Part shown: one piece after another, positions 30,901 to 56,000 of the stretch
Layout of the letters: each line of letters opens with the position of its first letter
Position numbering within the stretch: position 1 is the first letter of the stretch
Source: Cheilinus undulatus
Taxonomy: Eukaryota > Chordata > Actinopteri > Labriformes > Labridae
NCBI RefSeq assembly: GCF_018320785.1
Contig: NC_054865.1
Location: 38,753,398 to 38,817,397, forward strand
DNA: 64,000 nt
Direction: 5' to 3'
Notes under the pieces: generated by a model
Told to the model about the DNA's origin: nothing
The model's database searches: none
The model's input: the letters and a program-made list of their open reading frames with translations, nothing else
Made by a program: the position numbers and the translations under genes

Positions 30901-31480
30901 CTGTCCAACATTGAAATCAAACCATTTTAGTACTGATCCTAGATCCCACATAAAAAAGCTTCCCATTGTCACTATCAGTGTTACAACAGGACAATCAAAG
31001 TCAAGATAAAAAAAGGAAATATCTATGTTGACCCTAAGGTATCATCCTGTGCCACATTGGGCATGTATTTCCCATAAAAGAGCAAAAACTAAACAAAAAG
31101 ACATTTCTTTGTAAGCCCATCTCAAAATCTGGATGTTTCCTTTTTCCAGGATCAAAAATGATCAGTGCTAACAGAGGCATCCTTATATGAATTGATCAAT
31201 CAGAGCTAAGATTTATGTTTAGCAAGCTAGCAACAGCAAAACTTTTGCTAAGTCTTCAGGGAATTTGACTGAGTTTCAAAGTATGAATGTTCCTTTTAGC
31301 TAGACACACATGGAATGTGATTTAGTCTCAAGTTTAGACACCAAACAAACCGCATTTTAAAATACATCGTTAACAATTGCATCTCCCAATTAAAAATGAA
31401 CCTTTTTGAGGCATCAGGTTATTTTTAAACATTTGTTTAAATGAGAGATAACTGGAATGATTCTTGGGTTCCTATATCAT
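27950..31480. other. Intergenic block between convergent gas2 and tmem178b
   Basis: No coding exon is recognisable. The frames at 29626-29892 and 29906-30349 look like chance, without family match or splice support. A possible CTCF-type site is listed separately. Part of the right side may belong to the tmem178b 3'UTR, which can be long in this gene family, but I cannot place its end. Confidence 0.35.
28949..28962 (+). promoter_or_regulatory. Possible CTCF-type binding site
   Basis: CCTCTAGGTGGCAC fits the remembered CTCF core CCANNAGRKGGCRC at all but the third position. It sits between two convergent genes, where insulator sites can occur. A single motif match in 64 kb has a real chance of being accidental. 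Confidence 0.3.
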
Positions 31481-31488
31481 ACTACATA

Positions 31489-32772
31489 CAGTATCTATAA
31501 AAGTATTCACCCCTTGGATGCTTTACCCTTTAATTGATTTTATAATTCAATCAATGTCAATGTTGACATTTTTGGCTAATTTTTTTTGGTTTTACAAAAA
31601 ACTCTATATCAAAGTGAAAACAGATTTCTGCAAGGTAATGTCAACTGAGTATAAATATGTAAGTGACTGCATAAATGTTCATCCCCTTCAAGTCAGTATT
31701 TAGTAGATACACCTTTGGCTGTAATCACAGCACTGAGTCTGTGTGGATAGGTCTCAATCACGCTTGCACATCTGGACACTACAATTTTGCAGGCATGAAC
31801 AGCCCTTTTCAAGGATTGAGGTCTTGGCTTTGATTTGGCCACTCCAGAAAATTCACCTTGATGTCTTTAATCATTTCTGTTTCTTTTGCTGGGTCATTGT
31901 CTTGCTGGAAAATTAATGTCCCAAGCTGTAGTTCTCTTGCAGACTGTAAGAGAATAAGATTGTCCTCTGGGATTTTCTTGCATTTTGCTGCATTCATTTT
32001 ACCCTCTACCTTTACAAGCCTTTCAAGGCTGACTGCTGGGAAGCATCCCCCCAGCATGATGCTGCCACCATTGTGCTTCACAGTAGGGATGGTGTGTTTG
32101 TGGTGATGTGCAGTGGTTGGTGTCTGCTAAACACAGAATCTTGTCTGATGGCCAAAAAGCACCATTTTGGTTTCATCAGACCAAAGAACTTTCTTCCAGT
32201 TTACCACTGAAATCTCACGTGATTTCATGAGTTTTCTGCAACAGTGGCTCTGTCTTTGCTACTCTCCCATAAAGCTTTGACTGGGGAAGAACCTGGGCAT
32301 GGATGCAGAGTCTCTCCTTTCTCAGCTGCTGAAGCTTGTAACTCCTTCAGAGTAGTCACAGGTGTCTTGCTGGCCTCTCTCGCTAGTCTCCTTCTTGCAT
32401 GGTCACTCAGTTTGTAAGGGACAGCCTGATCTAGGCAGATTTACATATATGCCATATTCCTTCCATCTTTTGATGATGTATTACTAATCTCTGGCCTTGG
32501 AAATTTTGTTGTATCCTTCCCCTGACTTATACTTTTCAATAACCTTCTTTCTGAGTTGCTTGGAGTGTTCTTTTGTCTTCATGGTGTAATGGTAACCAGG
32601 ACTATTAATTAACTTTGACATAACTTTGTTGAAATCTGTTTTCCCTTTGACATTGTAGAGGTTTTTAGTATTTTTTTCTGTAAAAAAAGGTAAAATTATA
32701 TTGACAATGATTGATTTCTAAAATCAGTAAAAGGGTAAAACATCCAAGGGGTGAATATTTTTTTAGGCACTG
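31489..32772 (-). mobile_element. Near full-length Tc1-like transposon, inactive
   Basis: The element is bounded by CAGTATCTATAAAAGTATTC and the inverted GGGGTGAATATTTTTTTAGG ending CACTG, with TA on both outer sides (31487-31488 and 32773-32774). The inner terminal repeat CACCCCTTGGATG pairs with CATCCAAGGGGTG. At 1284 bp it has the usual Tc1-family length. The transposase frame on the minus strand is broken, so the copy is dead. Confidence 0.88.
31809..32582 (-). pseudogene. Tc1-like transposase, broken
   Basis: On the minus strand the gene would start at 32582 (ATGAAGACAAAAGAACAC). An uninterrupted C-terminal piece runs 32081-31809 with GGSIMLGGCF, FQQDNDPAKE and LEWPNQSQDLNP, the second and third DDE-region blocks of Tc1 transposases. 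The usual LWGCF-type Trp is replaced by Gly, and the DNDPKHT-type His is lost. Frames between the two parts do not connect. Confidence 0.85.
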
Positions 32773-32774
32773 TA

Positions 32775-34262
32775 TTACTCACTTTCCACGTTGTTTGGCA
32801 CTCAGTAAGTACATAGAGACTGAGTAAGAGATGAGACAACACAAGTTAAACAGATCAATTTAACCGGTTATCTGGGGGGGCTTTGTTATGATACGATAAA
32901 TAAACATGTATTTTCTTTTTCCCTAGTTTTAAGCAGTATTCAAAAGTTATTATGTGCTGTTTTTTATCTTTGTATACAATGAGCAGAAAGAGCAGCTCCT
33001 CCATGTACACTGTGGGGCAATGATATAAATCACATTAATTATCTATGATGATATTGCTGTTTTATGTTTCAGTGACTCTTTAAGTCAGATTTAAGACCCT
33101 TTTTGGTCTTATAGTGACGTTACTGAGTTTCTTTGCTGTTGATGGGGATTTTGCCCACAGCTTGTGCTTTTAATTCATAGTTGAATCACTGAAGTTGCTT
33201 TTTTCCTTCAAAACTGCTTCATTTGCTTTTTTTTTCTGAATGTTTCACCAAAATAAGCCGACTCACGTTAAGGGTAAAAATGGTGCTAAGAAATCCTCCT
33301 CCACAGTTTGATTTCTTGCTATTTTGCTGTTGTCAGATTATGTTTTAGCCGTCAGCAAACACCCCCCTCTGCTCTGTCAGATTGGTACCTCCATGCTTCT
33401 GAACCCAGTAATGGATTCATGCTGCTAGCACCATCCTGTAACTGTATCCTCTCCACAAAATCAGCCACCATCACCTCCAAACAAATACAATTTAAAAATC
33501 TACCTCACATAAACAATGATCAGGATCTACAGAGATGCTTCAGTACATACAGAATCCTTTTGCTCTCTGATGCTAATTGACTTTTGTGTATTTTATCGTA
33601 TACTGACCACAGTGCTTGATGCACTTTGTGCTCTGCAGAAGGCTGCAGACGTTCCCCACGGGGCTCTATTTCATATCAGTTAGTGTGCTACACTAAAGAT
33701 AAGCAATGGGCTGTCAACGCCTTTTTTTTCATTACAAACAAGAACACAGCACACATCACTTGACTGAAAGAAGAATGCTGACATGATGCTCTGGCCTGGT
33801 GTTTTTCTTGTTTCTTTTGGAGGATTTCTCCCATGATTCATTCAGAGTAACTGACGTGTGTTGAAAAGCATGGGCTGGTGTCTGTGTGTTTGTGTTTAAG
33901 AGAGCACCATTTTAAAGACAAATTCTCCGGAGAGAAAACAGTCACCTCAAGATCGCCATAAAGTCAGCATGTCAAACATCTGAACCCAAAAGAAAAAAGT
34001 CTTATTTGTGCTATGAGAGCCGTGCCTCAGCCAAACGTTACTGCAGGTGTCACTCTTTGTGTTCCTGGACGTCCCAGATCAGGTGTGTGAAGTTTGTCGT
34101 CGCTCTGCTCCTCCTCAGGCACACTGAACACTGAAGGGGGGATGGCGATGTTGAGGGTGGCGTGAGTGGTGACCAGACATAAAACTGTTTCAGAGTCAAA
34201 CATCAAGGTTGGGAGGGTGTGCTTTGTGCGTTCTGTGGGTCAGTCGCTTCACCACGCCGCTG
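32775..34262 (-). other. tmem178b: Probable tmem178b 3'UTR and flank
   Basis: This noncoding block directly follows the stop codon on the minus strand. The part from about 33900 to 34262 is more balanced in composition and is the most likely 3'UTR. No clear polyadenylation signal could be chosen. Confidence 0.45.
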
Positions 34263-47832
<13,570 letters not shown>

Positions 47833-48379
47833 CTTCCCCCGCTCGATGGAGAGCCCAAACAGTCGCAAGAAGGTTCCTCCGTGGCCGTGGTGTTGGTGTT
47901 TAGTGGTACCGCGTGAAATGAATCACGACGGCACTCAAAGCCGCGCGCAGTCCTGCACGAGGAGCATGATGGTGCAAGGGCCAGGGGTGTCCGGACTGGA
48001 TACTGCAGTCTATTGTTGTGGTGCCCGGTGGATGCTATGTTGTTCCCACCATCTGTTATGGTACAGGAGGAGAGGGGATGGATGGCGACCAACGCTGTGA
48101 GGAGGAGGGGAGGAGGCAGGAATGTAGTTGCGCGCTCTCTCCTCCAGGTTCCTGCAGGATGGAGAGGAAGGGGATGAGCTGCTACCTGTGAATTTTTTAA
48201 TGCTGTCATGTTAAAAAGTGGGGTCTGTCAAAAATATAAACCGCAGTGAACGGAAAGAAAAAAACATTGATCTTGTAAAATCAGTCCTTATTTTATGATT
48301 TTAGTCAGTAATTTGACATTTTAACTGCAGTAAAATGTCTTATGATACTACTGGGTAATTTAAAGTAGAATTTATTACA

Positions 48380-48752
48380 TTAAAGCTCCTGTAAGTAGTT
48401 TTTGTCTGGCTTTAAAACAGAATGAAAACAATTCTTCTGATGTCTTTTCATAACTTACAAAGGCAAACAAAGTATTTGTATCAGGACAGAGTATTACTGA
48501 ACAGTAACTTTAAATGTTTGTAAGGACAGCAGTAGGGTAGGTGTCAAAGTGAGCTAAAGCTCATTAGAGTGCCTATGTTTTTCAAAGATTCTGAGAGAGG
48601 GGTATGCCTGATCCTTAAAAACAGAAGAATGGGTTTTTTTGTAACAAAACAGTATCACATGTACAGAACAGGATTAACAGAGACTACATACTGCTTTGTC
48701 CACAAGGGGCGCCAAACTGGCATGAACTGAAAGTTCATCACAGGAGCTTTAA
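48380..48752. mobile_element. Short MITE with TTAAAGCTCCTGT ends
   Basis: TTAAAGCTCCTGTAAG at the left edge is inverted as CACAGGAGCTTTAA at the right edge, giving a 13-bp terminal repeat around about 370 bp. There is no coding capacity. It lies about 550 bp upstream of the tmem178b start codon, next to its promoter. Confidence 0.65.
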
Positions 48753-48893
48753 AGGGAACCCTGCATATTAAGTAGAAGGGTCTGCAGACTGTACATCTCT
48801 GATGGCCACTCTCACAGACCGTCCTCCTGAGATGCTGTCTATCAGAACGGAAATATACACTAAACCTTTCAAAATAAAATTGGATTCAACTTC

Positions 48894-48927
48894 TGGTTAG
48901 GGTTAGGGTAAGGGTAAGGGTAAGGGA
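48894..48927 (+). repeat. Short telomere-like repeat
   Basis: TTAGGG-type units run in a row: two GGTTAG units followed by three GGGTAA variants. Only about 34 bp are present, so this is an interstitial telomere-like patch, not a chromosome end. Confidence 0.75.
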
Positions 48928-49009
48928 CGGATACCAAAAGTTAAAAAAACAGACCTGAAAGCCTGATGACAAAATGTTTAATTAGGCAAGTAAACAGGCT
49001 GCTTACAGG

Positions 49010-49185
49010 AAAGAAGTAACCTGACACACCAGATGGATGTGTTTCACACGTCCATCTGGGAAAGCTTCAATAGGAAACGTTTGAGAAAAGGCAGAGGATT
49101 TGAAAAAAACTCGGAGTGTGATTGAATGAACGTTCTGTCTATCACATCTCTACGGGCCAATCAGAGCAACAAAACATTTGATATT
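49010..49185. repeat. Repeat shared in reverse with 27660-27830
   Basis: Matching words in reverse order include CCAGATGGATGTGTTTCACA, GGGAAAGCTTCAATAGGAAA and ATCACATCTCTACGGGCCAA. The first forms a small palindrome with GTCCATCTGG. The repeat's class is unknown. Confidence 0.65.
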
Positions 49186-49189
49186 AAGA

Positions 49190-52100
49190 CATATTGTCAC
49201 TTCAAGTTCAAAATCAGCACCTTTGCATGAACCACCCAGCTAGATTTCTACAAATTGTTAATAAAAAATAGGAATATGTTATGCCACTGTTGTGCAATAC
49301 ACTCTGGGTAACGATGTCCCAGAGTGTTTTCCGATTGTACTCGCCTAAATCTACATTACATTAACTTATCAATGCTGTCCTCTCCAGTTAAACTGTTCTT
49401 TGGGTAAAACTGAAGAGGCCCAAACACAACACTCAACACCAAAAGATGTGGGGAGAAAAATGCAACCATTTGACATCATTACCCAGGGTGCATTGCACAA
49501 CAGTGGCAGCCTACATGTGAATTACTTTTTAATTTTTTTTCATTATGAAAAATATCTAGTGTGTTTCTTTGTATGCATAAAAGGCTCAGATGTTGAACTA
49601 ATAGAAGTCTTTATATACAGGGTTCTCTTTTAATGCTGCTATTACTTTGTTAAAATGATGAATAAATAATATTTTATAAATATAACTTGGCATTTACCAA
49701 TCTATAAATAAGGGCTGTCAGCATTAATCTTGATTAATAAGAGTGTATTATTTTTTTGATCAGGATTAACTGAATGCTTTTATGTCCCCAACAGCACACT
49801 GGTTGAGTCACTGCAGCGTCCCATTAATGTAAACAAGTACAGCACTGCTCCTTAATGTCTCATTTCAGTTTAAACTCACAGACAGGACAGTGCACACATT
49901 AAAAATCATCTGAACCTTGTGTTAAACATTCACACAGATATGAAACATTTACCTTTATGCTGTTCCCAGACTGCTTTTCCTTTTCAGTCCCTGAAGAATT
50001 CCTTATTCCACAGTTAAGTCCATGTCATAACCATCAATCTTCCTGAAGTTCCTTTTTTTCCTGTTAAATAAAAGCAGGTCTCTATCCAAACAGGAAGTCA
50101 ATTACCCTAAATCTAAGACAGTTCAAAAATCCAAAATGAAACAATTTTAAATGCAAAATTTATTTCAAAATGTGACAAAAAAGAGGGGAGATGATTTGAT
50201 ATTAACTACATAAAATCTTGGATTAATCTCAGTTGAAAATGCCTCTCATTTGACAGCCTTAATTTAAACACAAGATGATGACCAAATAAACTCAAGAATA
50301 AACACTACAGCGAACGTGTTTGTGAGATTTTGAGTGGACAGTGGGTCTATAGACAATGCACTTACCTAGTTCATTTTACTTTTATGCTCTGTATAAATTC
50401 AAAAGGAGCTGGCAAAAAACAATGTAAGACAGTAGGCGTAATTTCCCGAGGCTTCAGCCTACACCTCTTAATAGGTGCTTGCCCCTTGTTTATCTTTTGG
50501 TTTGGATGCTAAAATAGCACAACTTAATGTTAATTGATTGTCATTCTGCTTGTGCAATTGACTTTTATATGATTAAAATGACTGAGATAAACTTAAATAA
50601 AGTTGAATGTATCAAAAAAATTGCCATTCTTCTACCTTTACTTGTGAAGAGGGGTCCTATGAGAACAATTCACTCCATTTTTCATGCTTACCTTGTGTAT
50701 GCAAGCCAAGTCCTGCAACAACATTCAAAAACACAAATCTAAGTATTAATTAAAACATTAAAATACATAAAACAGTGTTGGATAACTGACAACTTTGCAT
50801 CTTAACATTCAAAAACCTATGAGAAGACTTGATGAGTCTCCTTATATTCTTGGTTTATCATTATTATTGGCTTTTAATGAAAATGGCAAGTAAATAAAGC
50901 AGTAAAATGTTTTGATTATTCATTGTTGAATTTCTTTTATTTTGTACTGTGGTCAAATTGCCACTTCCCACTGAGAATCACAATAGGATAGATGTAATTT
51001 TGCTGAAGCAAAAAGGCATAATTTCTCAGAACACATTCACCTTAAATTCCCTCTTTTCGAATGGATTCACACCTAAATGGGACTCAGCCACGGTGAATGG
51101 TAGACCATCTGTTACCAAGAATATTGGAACCGTTTCCTGATGGCAGGGCCACTTTACCGCATAAAACACAGATACAACCTGATTGTTTTGGTCGGATTGT
51201 AACTCAGGTCTTGTTGGAGACTCTCACTGTCACACGTACATAATTTCTACAATGATGATGTCAGTGCTAGAAAAATAAAACATTCAAGAATTTTAACAAT
51301 TATGGACACTCATCAATAACCAAATTTACTTTACATTTTTTATCCATGTTTGGACTCATCTGTAGTTGTGGGACATCAGCGGAGTATCAATGAAAGATTT
51401 ATCACTAACAAAGAGTACATACATAGCGCTTGTTTGTTGTCCTTCTGTGCTGTGACTGAGGAAGGCTCCCACAGACAATAGGCCACTCACCGCCTGATGA
51501 CTAAGGAAGGCAACCTGCCGTGGAGTCGTTATGGCAACAGAAGCTTGCCAAACAGACTGTGTTGAAAAGTGAGAGCACACAATCAATACCTCAACCCCCC
51601 AACCCACCCAACACCACCATATGACATTTCACAAAGGGTCTTCACTGTAAAAAGATACTCAAGGTGACAGGCTAAAGAGCAGGGAGGTCAGAACCTAAAA
51701 ATCTATTGATGTTAGAATATCTTAATCAAACCGAGATTATAAAAAAGTGAGTGTCAGAGCTCTCCTGAAGCCATCTCATCATGAACATTAAAATAAAACT
51801 CAGGTCGCAATGATTTCTCAATCAATACGCCAGTGATGAAAGACAACTGCTTTCATAAAGTGTTGCATATTTCCATCACTTTACAAGCACTTTTGTGGAT
51901 TCCTGCTCCTTCGATGTAAAGATTTCTAGAGCAAATGCAATTTATTACATCAAATAAAAAGTCTTTGAATTGTTTCTCTCAGGCTGAAAAAAGGAAGTTA
52001 TTCAAAGACATGAGCAGCACCAAATGTTTTTGATGTCTCACAAACTGAAAGACAAATCTAGAAAAATACTGGACTTGAAAAATAAGACTTCCCCAAATAA

Positions 52101-53010
52101 ACAGCAGTCTTTTTAATAAACATGTCTAAAATGTATATTTTATTTCTTTGGGAGTGGAAACATTAAAAAAATATATGTATGAACAAAACAGTGATGCGAG
52201 GAATTTTACATTTTTTCTGTTTTTCTATTCTTACATAATTCTTGGCAATATGTTTAACTAAATATCAACAGTACCAATTTCTTTTAATTTATTAACAACT
52301 TTACACAATTATTATTCAGGCTGACTGGTGTGTGTGAGCTCCAACTTGCTCTCAAAAAGGTGCAGACTGTACTGTGAATAACACACAATCAAAACAAAAA
52401 GTTCTTGGGTTTAGACCTGACACTTACTTGTGTAACAGACCATCCTGACTTCTTGGCACTTATTTTTCTTAACAGCACAAAAAGATGGGAGTGTTGGTGG
52501 AGCACGTCTGATAAAGCTGTGATTGCTTGTTTTAACTTTAAATAAATACGCAGCAGCTAAGACAGAGACAGGAGGCACACAATAGTAAAATTACATACAA
52601 TGATAAAACAGGAGTTTTTATGTTGAGGTCCAATAATACCTTTGTGTCTAGCAGGTACATCAGGTGTACCTGTGTAAATTTATGTGCAAAACAACAGGAT
52701 TGTCTACTCAACAAATTAAGACAAATTGGTAACAGAAATCCATAAAAACCCTCTAAATTCCCTTGATTCTTGTGTCTGGCACATCGGTAAGTGTCCACAC
52801 AAATATCCTGTCAGCAGATCACTCATCTGTCCATAAAGTGCCGTTCTTTTGTCAAATCATTTGTTCAATATTGTATGGTGATGATGTCTGAAGAAAGAGA
52901 AAGCTTTCTGAATGAGAGGTACCAGATATACAGGGCTGGTGAAGAACAGGATTTCACTCCAATGCTGGATCGAAGTATTTGGCAAGGCGAGAGAGTTGTG
53001 GGTGATGTTT
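49190..53010. other. Intergenic block between tmem178b and slc39a13
   Basis: No exon is recognisable. The part next to 53013 is the slc39a13 3'UTR on the minus strand. AATAAA motifs on that strand at 52289-52294 and 52138-52143 could serve as polyadenylation signals, 0.7-0.9 kb after the stop. Confidence 0.4.
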
Positions 53011-53012
53011 GT

Positions 53013-53088
53013 TCACTCAACAATGGCAGAGAGCAGAGCCATGACAGCTACGCCGCAGAAGATGAGCATGATCTGCAGTAAGGAGTGC
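53013..53088 (-). other. slc39a13: slc39a13 last coding exon
   Basis: The acceptor is TTCTCTCCAG. The exon encodes [20 protein letters not shown] and AIVE before TGA, the final helix of ZIP13. The mammalian protein also ends two residues beyond its last hydrophobic stretch. Confidence 0.9.
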
Positions 53089-56000
53089 CTGGAGAGAAGG
53101 GTAACAAAACCAAACAGATGTTAGGATGCTGAAATCTTTTTCCAACCTTCTGCCCATTTCACACACTAAATATGAATTTCATCACAAATTTAAATGTTTT
53201 ATTCAACAGAAGACAGCTGTTTACATTGTCACCACACTTCAACACAATACAGAACAGGCTAAAGCAATGCTGCTTAGTTTTTGGCTACTATGAACTAGGG
53301 TTGTGCACAATAAGCCAATAAAGCAATTAAATCTAACACTTACTAGTTGGTACCAGAATAACTAGTAAACCACACCTTTTCCTTTAAATACATTTTTACC
53401 AATTTAGGCCCAAAATGCTAGACAAACCTGCCTGTGATGCAACTGCTCAACTGGTTCTAAACCAGCACTGTAGTAAGATGCCAATTTAACAATGTTTGCC
53501 CAGAGAAGTTGATCTGTTAAATACTGTGCTAAATCATGACTGTTTACTTAGTGTTTTTATACTTAGGACCAGGACAAGGCTAAGTTGCTTAGGACTGGCT
53601 GTTAGGTGTATACCATGATACTTCACTCTGAAAGTCATAATTACTGTTGTTAGCTTTTAGAATGCAATTAGTTACCCAATAAAATCCCTTCTATCTTGAT
53701 CAAACTTTCAACAACATGTCATTTCATCCTAAATTTTGACATCTAAGAGAAACAACTAGATAATCACAGTCTCATGAAAGATTTAAATGCCATTGGGTTC
53801 TGTTGTTTAAAGATATTCATCACCAGGTTATTAACACAATTTAAGCATTCTTTAAGAGTAATTTATTGATTTACCCATAGATGAAACAAGACATAGAAGA
53901 AGAAACATATAAATAATAAACAATAAAGGTTGGGACAGGGCCAGTTGCTGGAGCTTTGGGAGAGGAATGTTGTCCCATTCTTGTCTGAAATTGGATCGTA
54001 GCTTCTCAACCGTCCTGGGTCTTCTTTGCTGAATGTTTTGTTTTACCATTCGCCAATCTTTTCTAATGGGGAAAGGTTTGGGCTGCAGGCAGGCCAGTTC
54101 AGTACCTGGACTCTTCTACTGTGAAGTCATGCTGTTGTGATGGATGTGGTATGTGGTTTAGCATTTCTTGCTTAAATATTCAAGGCCTTCCCTGAAAAGA
54201 TGTTGCTCTAAAACTTCCAGATACTTTCAGCTTTGATAGTGCCTTTCCAGATATGTAAGCAGCCCACACCATAGGCACCAATGCAACCCCATACCATCAA
54301 AGATGCAGGCTTCTGTACTGTGTGCTGATAACAAGCTGAGTGGTTCTTCTCCTCTTTAGTCTGCAGGAAATGGTGTCCATGGTCTCCAAGAAGAATTTCA
54401 AATTTTGATTCATCTGACCACAGAGCTTTGGCCCCGAGAAGGCAGCAGCGTTTCTGGGTCATGTTCACATAACTTGTTCATTACATGATACAGCTTAAAC
54501 TTTCATTTTTTGAAAAGCATGGGGAATTGTGCTGATAAATGGTGATTTGTGCAGCATCATGCAGTGATTTCCAGAACAGAATCAAGTCTGTTCCACAACA
54601 ATCCCTCCACCTGAGGGCCTAAAGATCACAAGCATTCAATATTGACCTACAGCCTTGTCCTTTTTGCAGAGAAATGTCATCAGATTCTCAGAATCTTTTG
54701 ACAATACTCAATTTTTAGATGCAGTTTTTTGCAGACCAGTGAGCCTCTGCCCAGCTTTACCTCTGAGTAACTCTGCCTCTCTAAAATGCTCCTTTTATAC
54801 TCAGTAGCATAACTGATCTCTTGCCAATTAATATAAGTAGTTGCAAAATGCCACTCGAGCTGTTTTTCATTGGTGCCACCTAGTCTCCAGTCTTTTGTTG
54901 CCTCATCCCTCACTTTTTGAGATGTGTTTATGCCATCAGATTCAAAATGAGCTGATAATTTTCATGGAATTGAAAAAATGTCTCAGTTTGAACATATGAT
55001 GTGTGTATGTCGTATTGTGAATAAAATATTTGTTTATCAGATTTGCACATCTTTGCATTATGGATTTATTAACATTTTATGCTGTGCCCCAGGACAACAC
55101 TTTAAGCATGTACATCCCCCACCACCCACAAAACAATCAGACCATACCTAAAATTGGACTCCTCAAGCAAGTCAGGCACCACGTTCACCAAGGCGATGTA
55201 GAGGAAACCTCCAGAGGTGAAAGGTAATATCCAGGCAGTGGTGTTTTCTAGAGATGGTTTAAGAGACTGGTTACAACTATTTCTTGCAATCATACAAAGA
55301 TTCTCCAGTTAGAAAGTGTTTTTTTACTATATGTACCATGAGAACTGGTCCCATCTTACCTGTGCCTTGTGGTGACTGAGCACACAAAGCAAAGCCAGCT
55401 CCCAGGACCCCAACCAGTGCCGTTGACAGCTGCATGCGAGCGGCACTCCATCGGTCAAACCCAGCCCTCAGCAAGATGGCAAAGTCCCCCACCTGCAGAG
55501 AGTTATACTTCTCACAGCTTCTGTGACAGTGGGATTCTTCCCATAGCTCTGTTTTTTGTAAACAAACATTCAGAACTTGAATTGAACAGTTTAACCAAGA
55601 ATTCTGTTATCTCACCTCGTGGGGGATTTCATGGAGCAGGATGGCAAATGTTGTGAGGAACCCAACCTGTGAGAGAAGTCTCATTAGCACTGCTTTGTCT
55701 TTCTCAGTGAACAAATGTGTGATGTATTACCAAATGAAAATGTGCATCAAAGCACTGAATCTTAAAGGGTTATTGCTACATTTTTAAACATGGGCCCTAT
55801 TTTTTAACATATTCTTGGATCTCAATACATGTTCTGACAATTAGTTACCTCCTGATTCTGACCTAGACCTCTCATGCTCCCATTTCTTCTGGGCTCCAGT
55901 TGGTTGAATCTTCTTAACCTTGCTTTTAAAAAATACTGATGCTAATTTAGAACCGTTGTCGTTTGCCATCATCACATGTTAATTAAGGATGCACTAGTAG

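Noticed and set aside
48711-48724. CCACAAGGGGCGCC as a CTCF site
   Set aside because: The G run is one base short of the CTCF core, and it lies inside a dispersed MITE.
54208-54468. Functional transposase gene
   Set aside because: Only a central piece of the DDE domain is open, with the rest broken or missing.
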